Origin: Astragalus membranaceus
Lineage: Eukaryota; Streptophyta; Magnoliopsida; Fabales; Fabaceae
Length of the DNA: 64,000 bases
Reading direction: 5' to 3'
NCBI GenBank assembly: GCA_039519185.1
Contig: CM076846.1
Coordinates: 154,428,406-154,492,405, forward strand
Shown here: piece by piece, positions 20,535 to 30,470 of the stretch
Layout: each line of letters opens with the position of its first letter
Numbering within the stretch: the stretch's first letter is position 1
Notes under the pieces: model-generated
The model's input: only the letters and a program-made list of their open reading frames with translations
Database searches by the model: none
What the model was told of the DNA's origin: nothing
Position numbers and translations under genes: made by a program

Positions 20535-22030
20535 TGATAACTCATATTTATATGAGTTATTTATACGTATTCAAAGTTAAAACATGCAAGTTCTCTGGCA
20601 ATAGCAGGTTGTTTCTAGTAAAGTTTCTGTTAGTTTATTGCTTTTAGTTAGAAAGGGGCTAAATTACAAGTTCTAGGCATTTTGGTGCCAATTGGCGCCT
20701 TTGTGAGCGTTTTGATGCTTCTTGTGTTTGTGCAGTAATCTGAACGTGGCAGCGTCTCTCATCACGTCTGAAGAAGGACAGCAGAGCAAGAAAATAATAT
20801 ATATCATTTTGGCGCGCATGTAATGATGACCAGAGATCTGGAAATGAAGAAGATCTTCTCTTTCTTCAGCACTGACGCGGCTGACGCACTGTAGCAGTGC
20901 GGTGTCACTTCAGGGCAGAGTCAACTCGCAAGCAAGCTTGGAAGGTGGGGGAATGACATCAGCAGCATGTGACCTCTTTTGACCATGGCTATTCTCTCTC
21001 TATAAAAAGGCAAGGGTGCACCATGCGGAACACACACGACTCCACTCATCATCCACCTTCCCCCATTTTTCAGAGATAGTTTTTCTGAGAGAAGTTCTGG
21101 ACACAGACTTCTTCATTTTTAATTCTCTCAAGGCCCCATTTCCATATCCATTCGCAGCCATTACTGTAAAGCTCAGACGTTGTAACGTCTTTACAGCGTG
21201 CATGAAGGAAGGCCACTTAGGCGTATCTTTTGCGTTTAGTCTCCTTTTCTCTATGTACGGTATTTGGATTTTAACTCCTCTTATTTCTGTAAGGATGCTC
21301 AGCATGAGCTAAACATTCGTAGTTGGGTTGTTGTTTTGCATGTAATGAACCTCTAGTTTAATGTTATGAAGTATTGATGATTATGCGTTTTAAATCTTTG
21401 CATGTTAATATTTCCAAACTTGTTTTGAACTGATCACTTAAAATAAGTAGATTCATAGGTACAGACATGGTCTATGAAAAGAACTCAAAGATTTATGTGA
21501 ATGAAAAGGTGCACTAAAGACATTTAGGCATTTTTATCTAAGTCTAGACATAGAATGGATAATAGTTCATAGGACATTGCTGTGGGTACTTAAAATACAG
21601 GAGTAGGCCTACTTAGAACCTAGACATAGGAATTCTAGTACTTGAAGCTCTGGCGTTTTGTGACTGAAAAGCACAGCTCTTTTGCAACAGCGTTCAAACG
21701 TTATAACGTCTATACAACATAGCATTTGTACGTATTAGCGTGTAAACGTTATAACGTCTGACTAGAGGAGATTTACTTGCATGCAGCAATCCAACTCATA
21801 CTCTTCCATATTCACACCCACTTCTCATTTACTTGCTTTATTTATGTTCTTAGTTTTAATATCAACCTTTAGTGTCGATTTGCTACTTGTTTCACTTGTG
21901 TTTTAAAGACTTGAACTCTGAAAGTTAATCAATCCTCGTGGGAACGATCTCTTACTTTTATCCACTTTATTACTTGTACGACGTGTATACTTGCACTGAC
22001 ATTGCGACTATAACACACACGAGCGCAACA
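20535..22030 (+). repeat. 5' LTR of the Athila element
   Basis: It runs TGATAACTCATATTTATATG to CGAGCGCAACA and includes a TATA box at 21001-21007 (TATAAAAAGG) and four dyad-motif sites (20742 degenerate, 21175, 21696, 21744). Short frames in both LTRs are identical because the LTRs are, and are not genes. Confidence 0.95.
21001..21007 (+). promoter_or_regulatory. TATA box of the Athila LTR promoter
   Basis: CTCTCTCTATAAAAAGGC is a strong plant TATA context about 470 bp inside the LTR. The 3' LTR copy is at 32267-32273. Transcription would start about 30 bp downstream, by general plant promoter spacing. Confidence 0.7.
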
Positions 22031-22036
22031 AGTTTT

Positions 22037-22054
22037 TGGCGCCGTTGCCGGGGA
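22037..22054 (+). promoter_or_regulatory. Primer-binding site, tRNA-Asp type
   Basis: TGGCGCCGTTGCCGGGGA begins 7 bp after the 5' LTR. It is complementary to the 3' end of plant tRNA-Asp as used by Athila elements, and primes minus-strand DNA synthesis. Confidence 0.9.
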
Positions 22055-22158
22055 CTGTATTTAACTTTTATTGTTCAACAAGAATTAAAACACTAGGTGA
22101 AAGAATTCTGCTGTGTTGTTTGTCGTTTTTGTGAGTGAACAGGTAAACGTTACAGCGT

Positions 22159-25100
22159 ATGCTTAGTTCCAGTTCAAGCTCTAGTTCAACAGAACCAGGG
22201 AGTGGATCTGAACCTGAATTCTACCCAGAGCCTGAAAGAACCTTCAGGCGACTAAGGAGACAACAAAGGCTAAGAAGGCAGCAACAACAACAGCAAGTTC
22301 AGCCACCAATCATGTCTGAACATGGTACTGGTGGTAGAAGTTCTAGAGGTGGACGTACTCCAAGAGGAGGAAGGCACTCTGATGCTGGAGGACGTGGTCG
22401 TGGACCACAAACTCATACAGAAACCTATGTTGATGATGAACACTGGCAGAGACAGCAACTCATCAATGCAGGGCCACAAGACATGGTCAATGACAGGGAC
22501 AGGCCTATGCGTGATTATGCCGTGCTCAATCCTGCACATTTACAAACAGGCATTGCAAGACCACCTATTCATACTGGTCACTTTGAATTCAAGCCAATGA
22601 TGTTCCAAATGTTGCAGACTGCAGGGCAATTTGGGGGTTTCCCTCAAGAAGATCCTTATGCACATCTAAGGCAATTTTTGGATGTGTGTAGCAACTTTGT
22701 CATCCCTGGAGTCTCAGAAGATGCCTTCCAACTGAAGCTATTTCCATATTCTCTTAAGGACAAGGCCAAGAATTGGTTGAACTCCTTAGAGCCAAATTCA
22801 ATTCATACTTGGGATGAGCTAGCTGAGAAATTTCTTGGAAAATACTTCCCTCCCAACAAAAATGCCAAGTTAAGAAATGACATCACTTCCTTCAAACAAA
22901 GAGAAGGGGAATCATTATTTGAGGCTTGGGAAAGATGGAAGGAATTACTAAGAATGTGCCCACACCATGGTATTCCCGTAGTTATTCAAATGGAGACTTT
23001 TTATAATGGTCTAGATCAACCTACCAGGCTTATACTTGATGCTTCATCAGGCGGTGTCATATTAAACATGTCTTTCTCTGAGGCATGCAGACTTATTGAA
23101 GACATAGCCACCCACAATGCCCATTGGCCTTCTGATAGATTCACTCCTGGAAAGAAGGCTGGTGTCCATGAGATAAGTGAAGTAACTGCCCTTTCTGCTC
23201 AGGTTGCTTCTCTGACCAACATGATTAAGAACTTGAGCACTCCAAACGTGGCCACGTCTGAACCACAGACTGCTGCAGCTATTGAGCCAACACCATCTGG
23301 GGGAGTAGTGTGTGTATATTGTGAAGGAGGGCATGTCTACGAAGAGTGTCCCCATAACCCCCAGTCTGTAAACTTTGTATCACATAACAAAGGTAACAGT
23401 CCCTTCTCCAACTTGTACAATTCAAATTGGAGAAATCACCCAAATTTTAGTTGGAAGAACAACAATTCTTTGAATGCTAGCAATGCTGCTCCTGCAATAC
23501 CCCCAGGATTTCCCCCTCAACAACAAAAGCAGTATACGCAGAATAACAACAACAGCAATTTGGAAGCCTTGATGAAAACTTTCATAAGTGATTGTAGGGC
23601 AACCTTACAGACCCATGAGTCTTCAATCAAAACTTTGGAGAACCAAATTGGACAGATAGCCTCAGCTCTTACTCAAAGACAGAATGGATCTCTTCCATCC
23701 ACAACTGAAACACCATCTTCATCCAAGTCAAATGATAAAGATGTGGTGAATGCACAGGTAAATGCTATCTCATTAAGAAGTGGCACTGAGTATCCAGAAC
23801 CATCTATGCCTAAGGAATCTGAGGTGCCAGACAAGGAAAAAGAGAAAAACAAAGGTGGAGAAAAAGAGAAGAATATTCCAGACATTGTGATGTCTAAGCC
23901 AGACGTTACAACGTCTAGTTCTGAACCAGGAATCAAGACTGTTCCTAAGCTTGTACCTGAATATCCTCCTCCACCCTACCCTCAAAGACTCAAGAAAGCT
24001 CATGAAGACAAGCAATTCAGCAGGTTCATGGAGATGCTAAAACAGCTGCACATAAACCTTCCCTTGGTTGAAGCTCTACAACAGATGCCAAACTATGCCA
24101 AGTTCCTAAAGGATATCATCACCAAAAGAAGAAGGCTAGGGGAGTTTGAAACTATTGCTTTAACTGAAGAATGTAGCTTAATCATGCAGAATAAACTCCC
24201 TAGAAAACTGAAAGATCCTGGCAGTTTTACTATACCATGCTCCATTGGAGATTTTTACCTTGGCAAAGCTTTATGTGACTTGGGGGCAAGTATTAACTTG
24301 ATGCCCAAGTCCATTTATGAAAAACTTGGTATAGGAACTGCCAGACCTACTTCTTTAAGTCTTACATTAGCTGATAAAAGTAGAGTTTATCCTGAGGGCA
24401 TATTAGAAGATGTTTTGATTAAAGTTGACAAATTCGTTTTTCCAGTGGACTTTGTTATTTTGGATTTTGATGCAGATAAGGAAGTTCCTATCATCTTGGG
24501 GCGACCATTTCTAGCCACTGGAAGGACACTCATTGATGTGCAGAAAGGAGAATTAATCATGAGGGTCAATGACCAAGAAGTCAAATTCAACGTCCTCAAC
24601 GCACTCAAGTATCCAGAACCTAACACAGAGGAATGTTCCTTTGTGGTTGCCCTTGACCATGTGGTTCAAAAGCAATTCAATAAAGATAATGACCACTTGG
24701 AAAATATTCTGGGCAATGATGAGATTCAAGAATTGTTATCAGAAGAAGCTGATCAGTCAAACGTTACAACGTCAACCACAGACGTTGTCACGTCTGATTC
24801 CCATGTACCCAGGGCGTGGACAAAGAAGTATGAATCCTTGGGGAAAGAAGACTCCAATCTCAAGAAGATAGTACCATCCATTGAAGAACCACCCACTCTG
24901 GAATTGAAAGTGTTGCCTGATCACCTGAAGTATGCCTTTTTAGGGGAAAATGATTCTTTACCAGTGATCATTTCTTCTAACCTCTCACAAGAGCAGGAAA
25001 GTGATCTCATTAGCACCTTGAAAAGGCACAAGAAAGCCATTGGTTGGCAAATGGCAGATATCAAAGGTATCAGTCCCACAATCTGTATGCACAGAATTGT

Positions 25101-27855
25101 CTTGGAAGAGAATGCAAAGAACAGCATTGAAGGACAAAGGCGATTGAACCCGATAATGAAGGAGGTGGTCAAGAAAGAAATCATCAAATGGTTAGATGCA
25201 GGAATCATTTATCCAATTAGTGATAGCTCATGGGTGAGCCCAGTTCAATGTGTGCCAAAGAAGGGTGGAGTTACTGTGGTAACCAATGAAAAAAATGAAT
25301 TAATTCCAACAAGAACAGTGACTGGATGGAGGATATGTATGGACTACAGGAAGCTGAACAAAGCAACCAAGAAGGACCATTTTCCTCTGCCATTTATTGA
25401 CCAGATGTTGGATAGACTTGCAGGCAAAGAATTCTATTGCTTCCTTGATGGTTACTCAGGATATAACCAGATAGCTATTGTGCCTGAGGACCAAGAGAAG
25501 ACCACATTCACTTGTCCTTATGGTACCTTTGCCTTCAGAAGGATGCCATTTGGATTGTGTAATGCGCCTGCAACATTTCAGAGGTGTATGATGGCTTTAT
25601 TCTCAGATTTTATTGAAAAATCCATGGAAGTTTTCATGGATGACTTTTCAGTCTATGGAGACTCATACAAGGCATGCTTGGATAACTTAGAAGGAGTCTT
25701 AATAAGGTGTGAAGAAACCAACTTAGTACTCAACTGGGAGAAATGCCACTTCATGGTTCAAGAGGGAATTGTTTTGGGGCATAAAATTTCAAAGAAAGGG
25801 TTGGAGGTGGATAAAGCGAAAATTGATGTTATTGACAAATTACCTCCACCTACAACTGTCAAAGGTATTAGAAGTTTCTTAGGGCATGCTGGTTTTTACA
25901 GAAGGTTTATCAAGGATTTCTCAAAAATTTCCAAACCTTTGTGTCTGCTGCTGCAACGTGATAACGTCTTCAACTTTGATGAGCATTGTCATGAAGCCTT
26001 CCAGAAATTGAAGAATGCCCTTGTAACAGCTCCTGTGATAGTCACTCCTGACTGGTCCAAACCATTTGAATTAATGAGTGATGCAAGTGACTACGCTGTG
26101 GGGGCCGTATTGGGTCAAAGGTATGGCAAAATTTTTCACTCTATATACTATGCTAGTAAAACCTTAGATGATGCCCAATTAAATTATACTGTAACTGAGA
26201 AAGAGTTACTGGCTGTTGTATTTGCTTTTGACAAATTTAGATCATACTTGGTGGGTGCAAAAGTTATTGTTTTTACTGATCACTCAGCCATCAAGTATTT
26301 GATTTCTAAAAAAGATGCAAAGCCACGACTCATTAGATGGGTTCTCCTCCTCCAAGAATTTGACTTGGAAATTCATGATAAAAAGGGGGTGGAGAACCAA
26401 GTTGCTGATCATCTTTCTAGGCTTGAGAATGTTGATGCAGGTACAGGTGCAGAAGAAATAAAGGAAAATTTCCCTGATGAAAAACTGCTGACAGTAGCCA
26501 CAGTAGCTGAAGACGTTACCACGTCTATGACTATTTCTTCAAACGTTATAACGTCTGATACTACTGCTCCATGGTATGCTGATATAGTTAACTTCCTAGT
26601 CAGCAAGATGGTGCTTGTGGATTTCAACCATCAGCAAAGAAAAAAATTCTTCCACACCGTGAAGCACTATTTTTGGGATGAGCCCTATCTATATAAGACG
26701 TGTCAAGATCAGTTGCTTAGGAGATGCCTGGCTGAAGAGGAACAACTCCATGTATTACAACAATGTCATGCATCACCTTATGGAGGACATTTTGGAGGAA
26801 CCAGAACTGCAGCAAAGGTGTTACAGTCAGGATACTATTGGCCAACACTCTTCAAAGATGCTCATGAATTAGTAAAAAGATGTGATAAATGCCAAAGAGC
26901 TGGAAACATCTCCAACAAGCAAGAAATGCCATTGACAAATATTCTTGAAGTGGAACTATTTGATGTTTGGGGAATGGACTTCATGGGGCCATTTCCTATG
27001 TCTCATGGAAATTTATACATTTTGGTAGCTGTGGATTATGTGTCAAAATGGGTGGAAGCCATTGCATTACCCAATAATGAGGCCAAATCAGTCAGCAAAT
27101 TCCTGAAGCAAAACATCTTCACAAGATTTGGTACTCCAAGAGCTATAATCAGTGATGAAGGCTCTCACTTTTGTAACAAGCTGATTGAGAACCTATTGGC
27201 TAAGTACGGAGTGAAGCACAAGATTGCTACAGCTTATCACCCACAAACAAGTGGTCAAGCAGAAATTTCCAACAGAGAAATTAAAAGGATACTTGAGAAG
27301 ATGGTTGGTCCAAACAGGAAGGATTGGTCCCTGCACCTTGATGATGCATTGTGGGCGTACAGAACAGCATTTAAGACACCACTGGGCATGTCACCATACA
27401 AGTTAGTCTTCGGAAAAGCTTGTCACCTGCCCATTGAGCTCCAACACAAAGCTCACTGGGCACTGAAGCAACTGAACCTAGATCATTCAAAGGCTGGAGA
27501 AGCAAGGCTCCTTCAACTAAATGAGCTAGATGAATTCAGGCACACTGCCTATGAGAATTCAAAAATGTATAAAGAGAAAACCAAGAAGTGGCACGATCAG
27601 AGAATTCAAAGAAGGGAGCTAGTAGAGGGACAATCAGTTTTGTTGTTTAATTCAAGATTAAAGTTGTTCCCTGGGAAGTTAAAATCAAGATGGTCAGGAC
27701 CTTTCAAGATAGTAAAAGTCTACAGTCATGGTGCTGTGGATCTGTTTGATGAGAAAACTAATTCCATTTTCAAGGTCAATGGCCAAAGAGTGAAGCATTA
27801 CCATGGGGAACATGTGGTTAGGGACAAGACCACAGTGACTCTCAACAACCTCTGA
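22159..27855 (+). CDS. Athila gag-pol polyprotein, 1898 residues, intact
   Basis: Domains in order, with approximate residues: low-complexity Ser/Arg/Gln N-terminus; gag capsid-type domain (185-280, LFPYSLKDKAKNWLNSL and WDELAEKFLGKYFP); a zinc knuckle CX2CX3HX4C (384-396); aspartic protease with DLGASINLMP (about 704); reverse transcriptase (1020-1200) with the MDDFSVYG catalytic box near 1160; RNase H (about 1303-1380, SDASDYAVGAVLGQ and FTDHSAIKYL); integrase with an HHCC zinc domain (about 1530-1583), the DDE core Asp near 1606, Asp near 1665, Glu near 1701, and a GPFKIVKVY C-terminal motif. No stop or frameshift interrupts it, and gag and pol share one frame. The ATG overlaps a degenerate dyad motif at 22145-22160. 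Upstream in-frame starts were not evaluated. Confidence 0.95.
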   Translation: MLSSSSSSSSTEPGSGSEPEFYPEPERTFRRLRRQQRLRRQQQQQQVQPPIMSEHGTGGRSSRGGRTPRGGRHSDAGGRGRGPQTHTETYVDDEHWQRQQLINAGPQDMVNDRDRPMRDYAVLNPAHLQTGIARPPIHTGHFEFKPMMFQMLQTAGQFGGFPQEDPYAHLRQFLDVCSNFVIPGVSEDAFQLKLFPYSLKDKAKNWLNSLEPNSIHTWDELAEKFLGKYFPPNKNAKLRNDITSFKQREGESLFEAWERWKELLRMCPHHGIPVVIQMETFYNGLDQPTRLILDASSGGVILNMSFSEACRLIEDIATHNAHWPSDRFTPGKKAGVHEISEVTALSAQVASLTNMIKNLSTPNVATSEPQTAAAIEPTPSGGVVCVYCEGGHVYEECPHNPQSVNFVSHNKGNSPFSNLYNSNWRNHPNFSWKNNNSLNASNAAPAIPPGFPPQQQKQYTQNNNNSNLEALMKTFISDCRATLQTHESSIKTLENQIGQIASALTQRQNGSLPSTTETPSSSKSNDKDVVNAQVNAISLRSGTEYPEPSMPKESEVPDKEKEKNKGGEKEKNIPDIVMSKPDVTTSSSEPGIKTVPKLVPEYPPPPYPQRLKKAHEDKQFSRFMEMLKQLHINLPLVEALQQMPNYAKFLKDIITKRRRLGEFETIALTEECSLIMQNKLPRKLKDPGSFTIPCSIGDFYLGKALCDLGASINLMPKSIYEKLGIGTARPTSLSLTLADKSRVYPEGILEDVLIKVDKFVFPVDFVILDFDADKEVPIILGRPFLATGRTLIDVQKGELIMRVNDQEVKFNVLNALKYPEPNTEECSFVVALDHVVQKQFNKDNDHLENILGNDEIQELLSEEADQSNVTTSTTDVVTSDSHVPRAWTKKYESLGKEDSNLKKIVPSIEEPPTLELKVLPDHLKYAFLGENDSLPVIISSNLSQEQESDLISTLKRHKKAIGWQMADIKGISPTICMHRIVLEENAKNSIEGQRRLNPIMKEVVKKEIIKWLDAGIIYPISDSSWVSPVQCVPKKGGVTVVTNEKNELIPTRTVTGWRICMDYRKLNKATKKDHFPLPFIDQMLDRLAGKEFYCFLDGYSGYNQIAIVPEDQEKTTFTCPYGTFAFRRMPFGLCNAPATFQRCMMALFSDFIEKSMEVFMDDFSVYGDSYKACLDNLEGVLIRCEETNLVLNWEKCHFMVQEGIVLGHKISKKGLEVDKAKIDVIDKLPPPTTVKGIRSFLGHAGFYRRFIKDFSKISKPLCLLLQRDNVFNFDEHCHEAFQKLKNALVTAPVIVTPDWSKPFELMSDASDYAVGAVLGQRYGKIFHSIYYASKTLDDAQLNYTVTEKELLAVVFAFDKFRSYLVGAKVIVFTDHSAIKYLISKKDAKPRLIRWVLLLQEFDLEIHDKKGVENQVADHLSRLENVDAGTGAEEIKENFPDEKLLTVATVAEDVTTSMTISSNVITSDTTAPWYADIVNFLVSKMVLVDFNHQQRKKFFHTVKHYFWDEPYLYKTCQDQLLRRCLAEEEQLHVLQQCHASPYGGHFGGTRTAAKVLQSGYYWPTLFKDAHELVKRCDKCQRAGNISNKQEMPLTNILEVELFDVWGMDFMGPFPMSHGNLYILVAVDYVSKWVEAIALPNNEAKSVSKFLKQNIFTRFGTPRAIISDEGSHFCNKLIENLLAKYGVKHKIATAYHPQTSGQAEISNREIKRILEKMVGPNRKDWSLHLDDALWAYRTAFKTPLGMSPYKLVFGKACHLPIELQHKAHWALKQLNLDHSKAGEARLLQLNELDEFRHTAYENSKMYKEKTKKWHDQRIQRRELVEGQSVLLFNSRLKLFPGKLKSRWSGPFKIVKVYSHGAVDLFDEKTNSIFKVNGQRVKHYHGEHVVRDKTTVTLNNL

Positions 27856-28355
27856 ATTCAAAAAAGGGGATAGTCTGGCTGAAGACTCTTAAAGCAAGCG
27901 CTCTTGGGAGGCAACCCAATGGTTTTAACTAACCAGCAATTTTGTGTCTTTAAATTTTTGTGCAGGATTGGGAGCTGAAGTAGTAAAAACGTTATAACGT
28001 CTCTGCGTGTCTAGGATGTTGTCACGTTCGCTGCCTGGGTAAAGTTTTAAATGAAAAAGAAAAGAAAATGAGTCAAGCAGTTTTCAAATGAAACAATTTT
28101 TAATGAATTTTTTTGAGGCGTGACTGCCAAAGTGACCATGACGTCACTTCCAACGGTTACCCCTTTTTCCCAAACCCACGCCACCACCTACTTCCCAACT
28201 TCCCATAAAACCTCCCCAATAGACACACACCAGTTACAATCATCAAAACCACCTTCATACACTTTCAGAAACCGCAATCTTATACCTTCTCCCAACCCCA
28301 AATCGCAAATCTCAATCTCAAATCCCCCACTCTCCAGAAAACACATACAATCACC
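27856..28355 (+). other. Spacer between gag-pol and the second ORF
   Basis: It contains GCTCTTGGGAGGCAACCCAATGG-type sequence (27900-27922), a phrase commonly found after pol in Athila-like elements, one strict dyad motif (27987) and one degenerate (28014). The second ORF is presumably reached by splicing or internal initiation; no splice site is fixed. Confidence 0.5.
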
Positions 28356-30470
28356 ATGACTAAAACAAAGCAAGCTGCAGTAAAATCATCTGGTAAAGGA
28401 AAGAACGTCAACCCAAGTTCTTCTTCTGTTCCAAACCCAGAAATCCCCATTCCTTCAAAGAAGAAAGCCTTGCTGCCAGAAAGGGGTTTTAGCTTGGAAA
28501 ACCCAAATCCTGACTTTATCGCAACAGTGGCAGCATTGGGATGGCAGAAATTTGTAGTTCACAGAAAGGAATACATTGCAACTCTGGTGCATGACTTTTA
28601 TAAAGGAATCGTTGAAAGAACCGATGGAGAACTTTCAAGCACCTCCATCGTACGAGGTGAGGAAGTCAAATTTGGTGTAAGAGTCATAAATGACTACTTT
28701 GGGCTAGGTTACTATGGCAAGGCAGTTGAGGTGAAGCAAAAGACGTACGGAGTGGCAGAGATGACTGAAATCAAAGAAAGGATATGTGTTGAAGGAGCTG
28801 TTTGGGAGCGAAGAGGCGACCATGGGAATGAATTCAAAATTTTGAAGAGATACCTTTGTGATGAGGCCAGTGCTTGGTTTCATTTCATCAGACATTGCTT
28901 GATACCCACTTCCCACACTCTCTGGGTTGATAAAGAGAGGCTGATTGCTATTGATGCCATTATGTCAAGAGATAAGATTGAAGTGGGTAAGCTCATCAAC
29001 AGAGAGATTAACAAATGGCAGAACAGGAAGGATGGATACCTATACTTCCCTTGTTTAATCACCGATCTCTGCATGGAGGCTGGAGTGGAGATTGAAGCAT
29101 CTGAGCTAAGAGAGGAACCTCAGGGGGCATTCTCTACAAAGTTCAAAGCTAGGCAGAGAGCTGCAGATGCTACCACGTCAGTTGATGCGCAGACGTTACA
29201 ACGTCTGGTAGACCAGCAAAACAGCCTAGCCAAGTTTGTCAAGGAGCAATTTGAGTGGCAAAAGAAGGTGATTGCACATACAACAAAAGGCAAGATGGTG
29301 ATTGAAGAACCAGTACTTCCAGATTGGATGCAAGAGGAAGATGAAGACAACATACTCCTATCAGCAATGAACCCCAAGAAAGTGAAGAAGGAAAAAGTCA
29401 AGAAAACAAGAAAACCAGCAACAAAAAGAAAGAGCCCAGCAAAGAAGGAGCAGAAGAAGGTAAGTAGTGAGGAAGAAGAACTTAAATCGGCTGATATGGA
29501 TAGCATCAGTGAAAGTGATGCAGAGGAATCAAAGAAGGTGAGTAGGGAAATCCTAAGCGATGATGAGGAAGAAACACATTCAGAAGAGAAAGGAAGTTCC
29601 AGTGATAAGACTGATATTGAGGCTGACTCCCCACCAACCCAAACACTCAAAGAACCAGCCCAACCCACACCTCCATCACCAAAAGACAAACAACCCCAAC
29701 CCTCAGCTAAAACCCAACCCACCCATGACCAAAACATTCCCCAAACACCACAATCTAAACCTAAAGATCAGCCCAGTTCAAAACTAACCCCCACTCAACC
29801 TGAACCAACTAAAGAGCCATCACAACCATCCATTCCAGAAGTAACCAGTGCAGATGTGGCTACGTCTGAACCAACTGTTGTTGAAACCAACCCAGACCCA
29901 CAACTCATTCCCCCACTCAAAAGGCAAAGATTCAAGACTGTACCCACCCAGAGTCCATTTGGGAAGAAGAAAAGGCGTGAAGTAGCCGCTGCAAGTGAAA
30001 AAGCAAGACATGGTGATGAAGAAGAGCAACCAGTTGATCCTCCTGCACCCAAAAGGCAAAAGTTGCAGGTAAAAAAGAGATCTGAAGCTGCTAAAGACAA
30101 GCCAGCAACAGCCACCAGCGCAGCATTTGTTGCTGCAAGTGGTTCAGAGAATGCTCCTGCTGTTGCTGCTGATGAGGAAGCTGCAGACGTTACAACGTCT
30201 CATGAGCCAGAGGTTGAAAAAGCCCAGGGGGAACCCAAAGAACAGCAGCAGATTCATCCTGCTGAGCTGGAAAAGCAGAAAGCATGGGAGGAAGCAAAGA
30301 AAAGAGTTGCTGAGAGCAGTATAAAGAGGCCCCAGGAAACTGAAGTCTCAGTTGATGTTGGTGACGGTGAAGGAGAAAAGAAGAAGAAAGAAAAGAAAAA
30401 GAAGGCTGTGCAAGCAAGCATCCCAGCCAGACAAAGTGGAAGGCTCAGGGCCGGTGCTCTGAACAAGTAA
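28356..30470 (+). CDS. Athila second ORF, 704 residues (plant transposon protein type; 'env-like' position)
   Basis: The N-terminal 50-260 residues (ALGWQKFVVHRKEYIATLV, SSTSIVRGEEVKFGVRVIND, WFHFIRHCLIPTSHTLWVD) resemble the 'putative plant transposon protein' domain found in the extra ORF of Athila elements. The rest is low-complexity: Lys-rich (about 344-375), acidic Ser/Glu (about 370-425), Pro/Gln-rich (about 425-530), then a Lys-rich tail near the C-terminus and an RQSGRLR end. I see no signal peptide and no convincing membrane helix, so a true envelope role is unsupported. Several basic clusters would suit a nuclear or nucleic-acid-binding protein. Three dyad motifs lie in the coding DNA (29191, 29852, 30185) and a degenerate one at 29164. 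The frame is open throughout. Confidence 0.85.
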   Translation: MTKTKQAAVKSSGKGKNVNPSSSSVPNPEIPIPSKKKALLPERGFSLENPNPDFIATVAALGWQKFVVHRKEYIATLVHDFYKGIVERTDGELSSTSIVRGEEVKFGVRVINDYFGLGYYGKAVEVKQKTYGVAEMTEIKERICVEGAVWERRGDHGNEFKILKRYLCDEASAWFHFIRHCLIPTSHTLWVDKERLIAIDAIMSRDKIEVGKLINREINKWQNRKDGYLYFPCLITDLCMEAGVEIEASELREEPQGAFSTKFKARQRAADATTSVDAQTLQRLVDQQNSLAKFVKEQFEWQKKVIAHTTKGKMVIEEPVLPDWMQEEDEDNILLSAMNPKKVKKEKVKKTRKPATKRKSPAKKEQKKVSSEEEELKSADMDSISESDAEESKKVSREILSDDEEETHSEEKGSSSDKTDIEADSPPTQTLKEPAQPTPPSPKDKQPQPSAKTQPTHDQNIPQTPQSKPKDQPSSKLTPTQPEPTKEPSQPSIPEVTSADVATSEPTVVETNPDPQLIPPLKRQRFKTVPTQSPFGKKKRREVAAASEKARHGDEEEQPVDPPAPKRQKLQVKKRSEAAKDKPATATSAAFVAASGSENAPAVAADEEAADVTTSHEPEVEKAQGEPKEQQQIHPAELEKQKAWEEAKKRVAESSIKRPQETEVSVDVGDGEGEKKKKEKKKKAVQASIPARQSGRLRAGALNK

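Noticed and set aside
21000..21312. Paired 101- and 98-residue ORFs, repeated at 32266-32578
   Set aside because: They lie opposite each other inside both Athila LTRs and are identical only because the LTRs are.
28356..30470. True retroviral-type envelope protein
   Set aside because: Position after pol is env-like, but no signal peptide, cleavage site or membrane helix could be seen.
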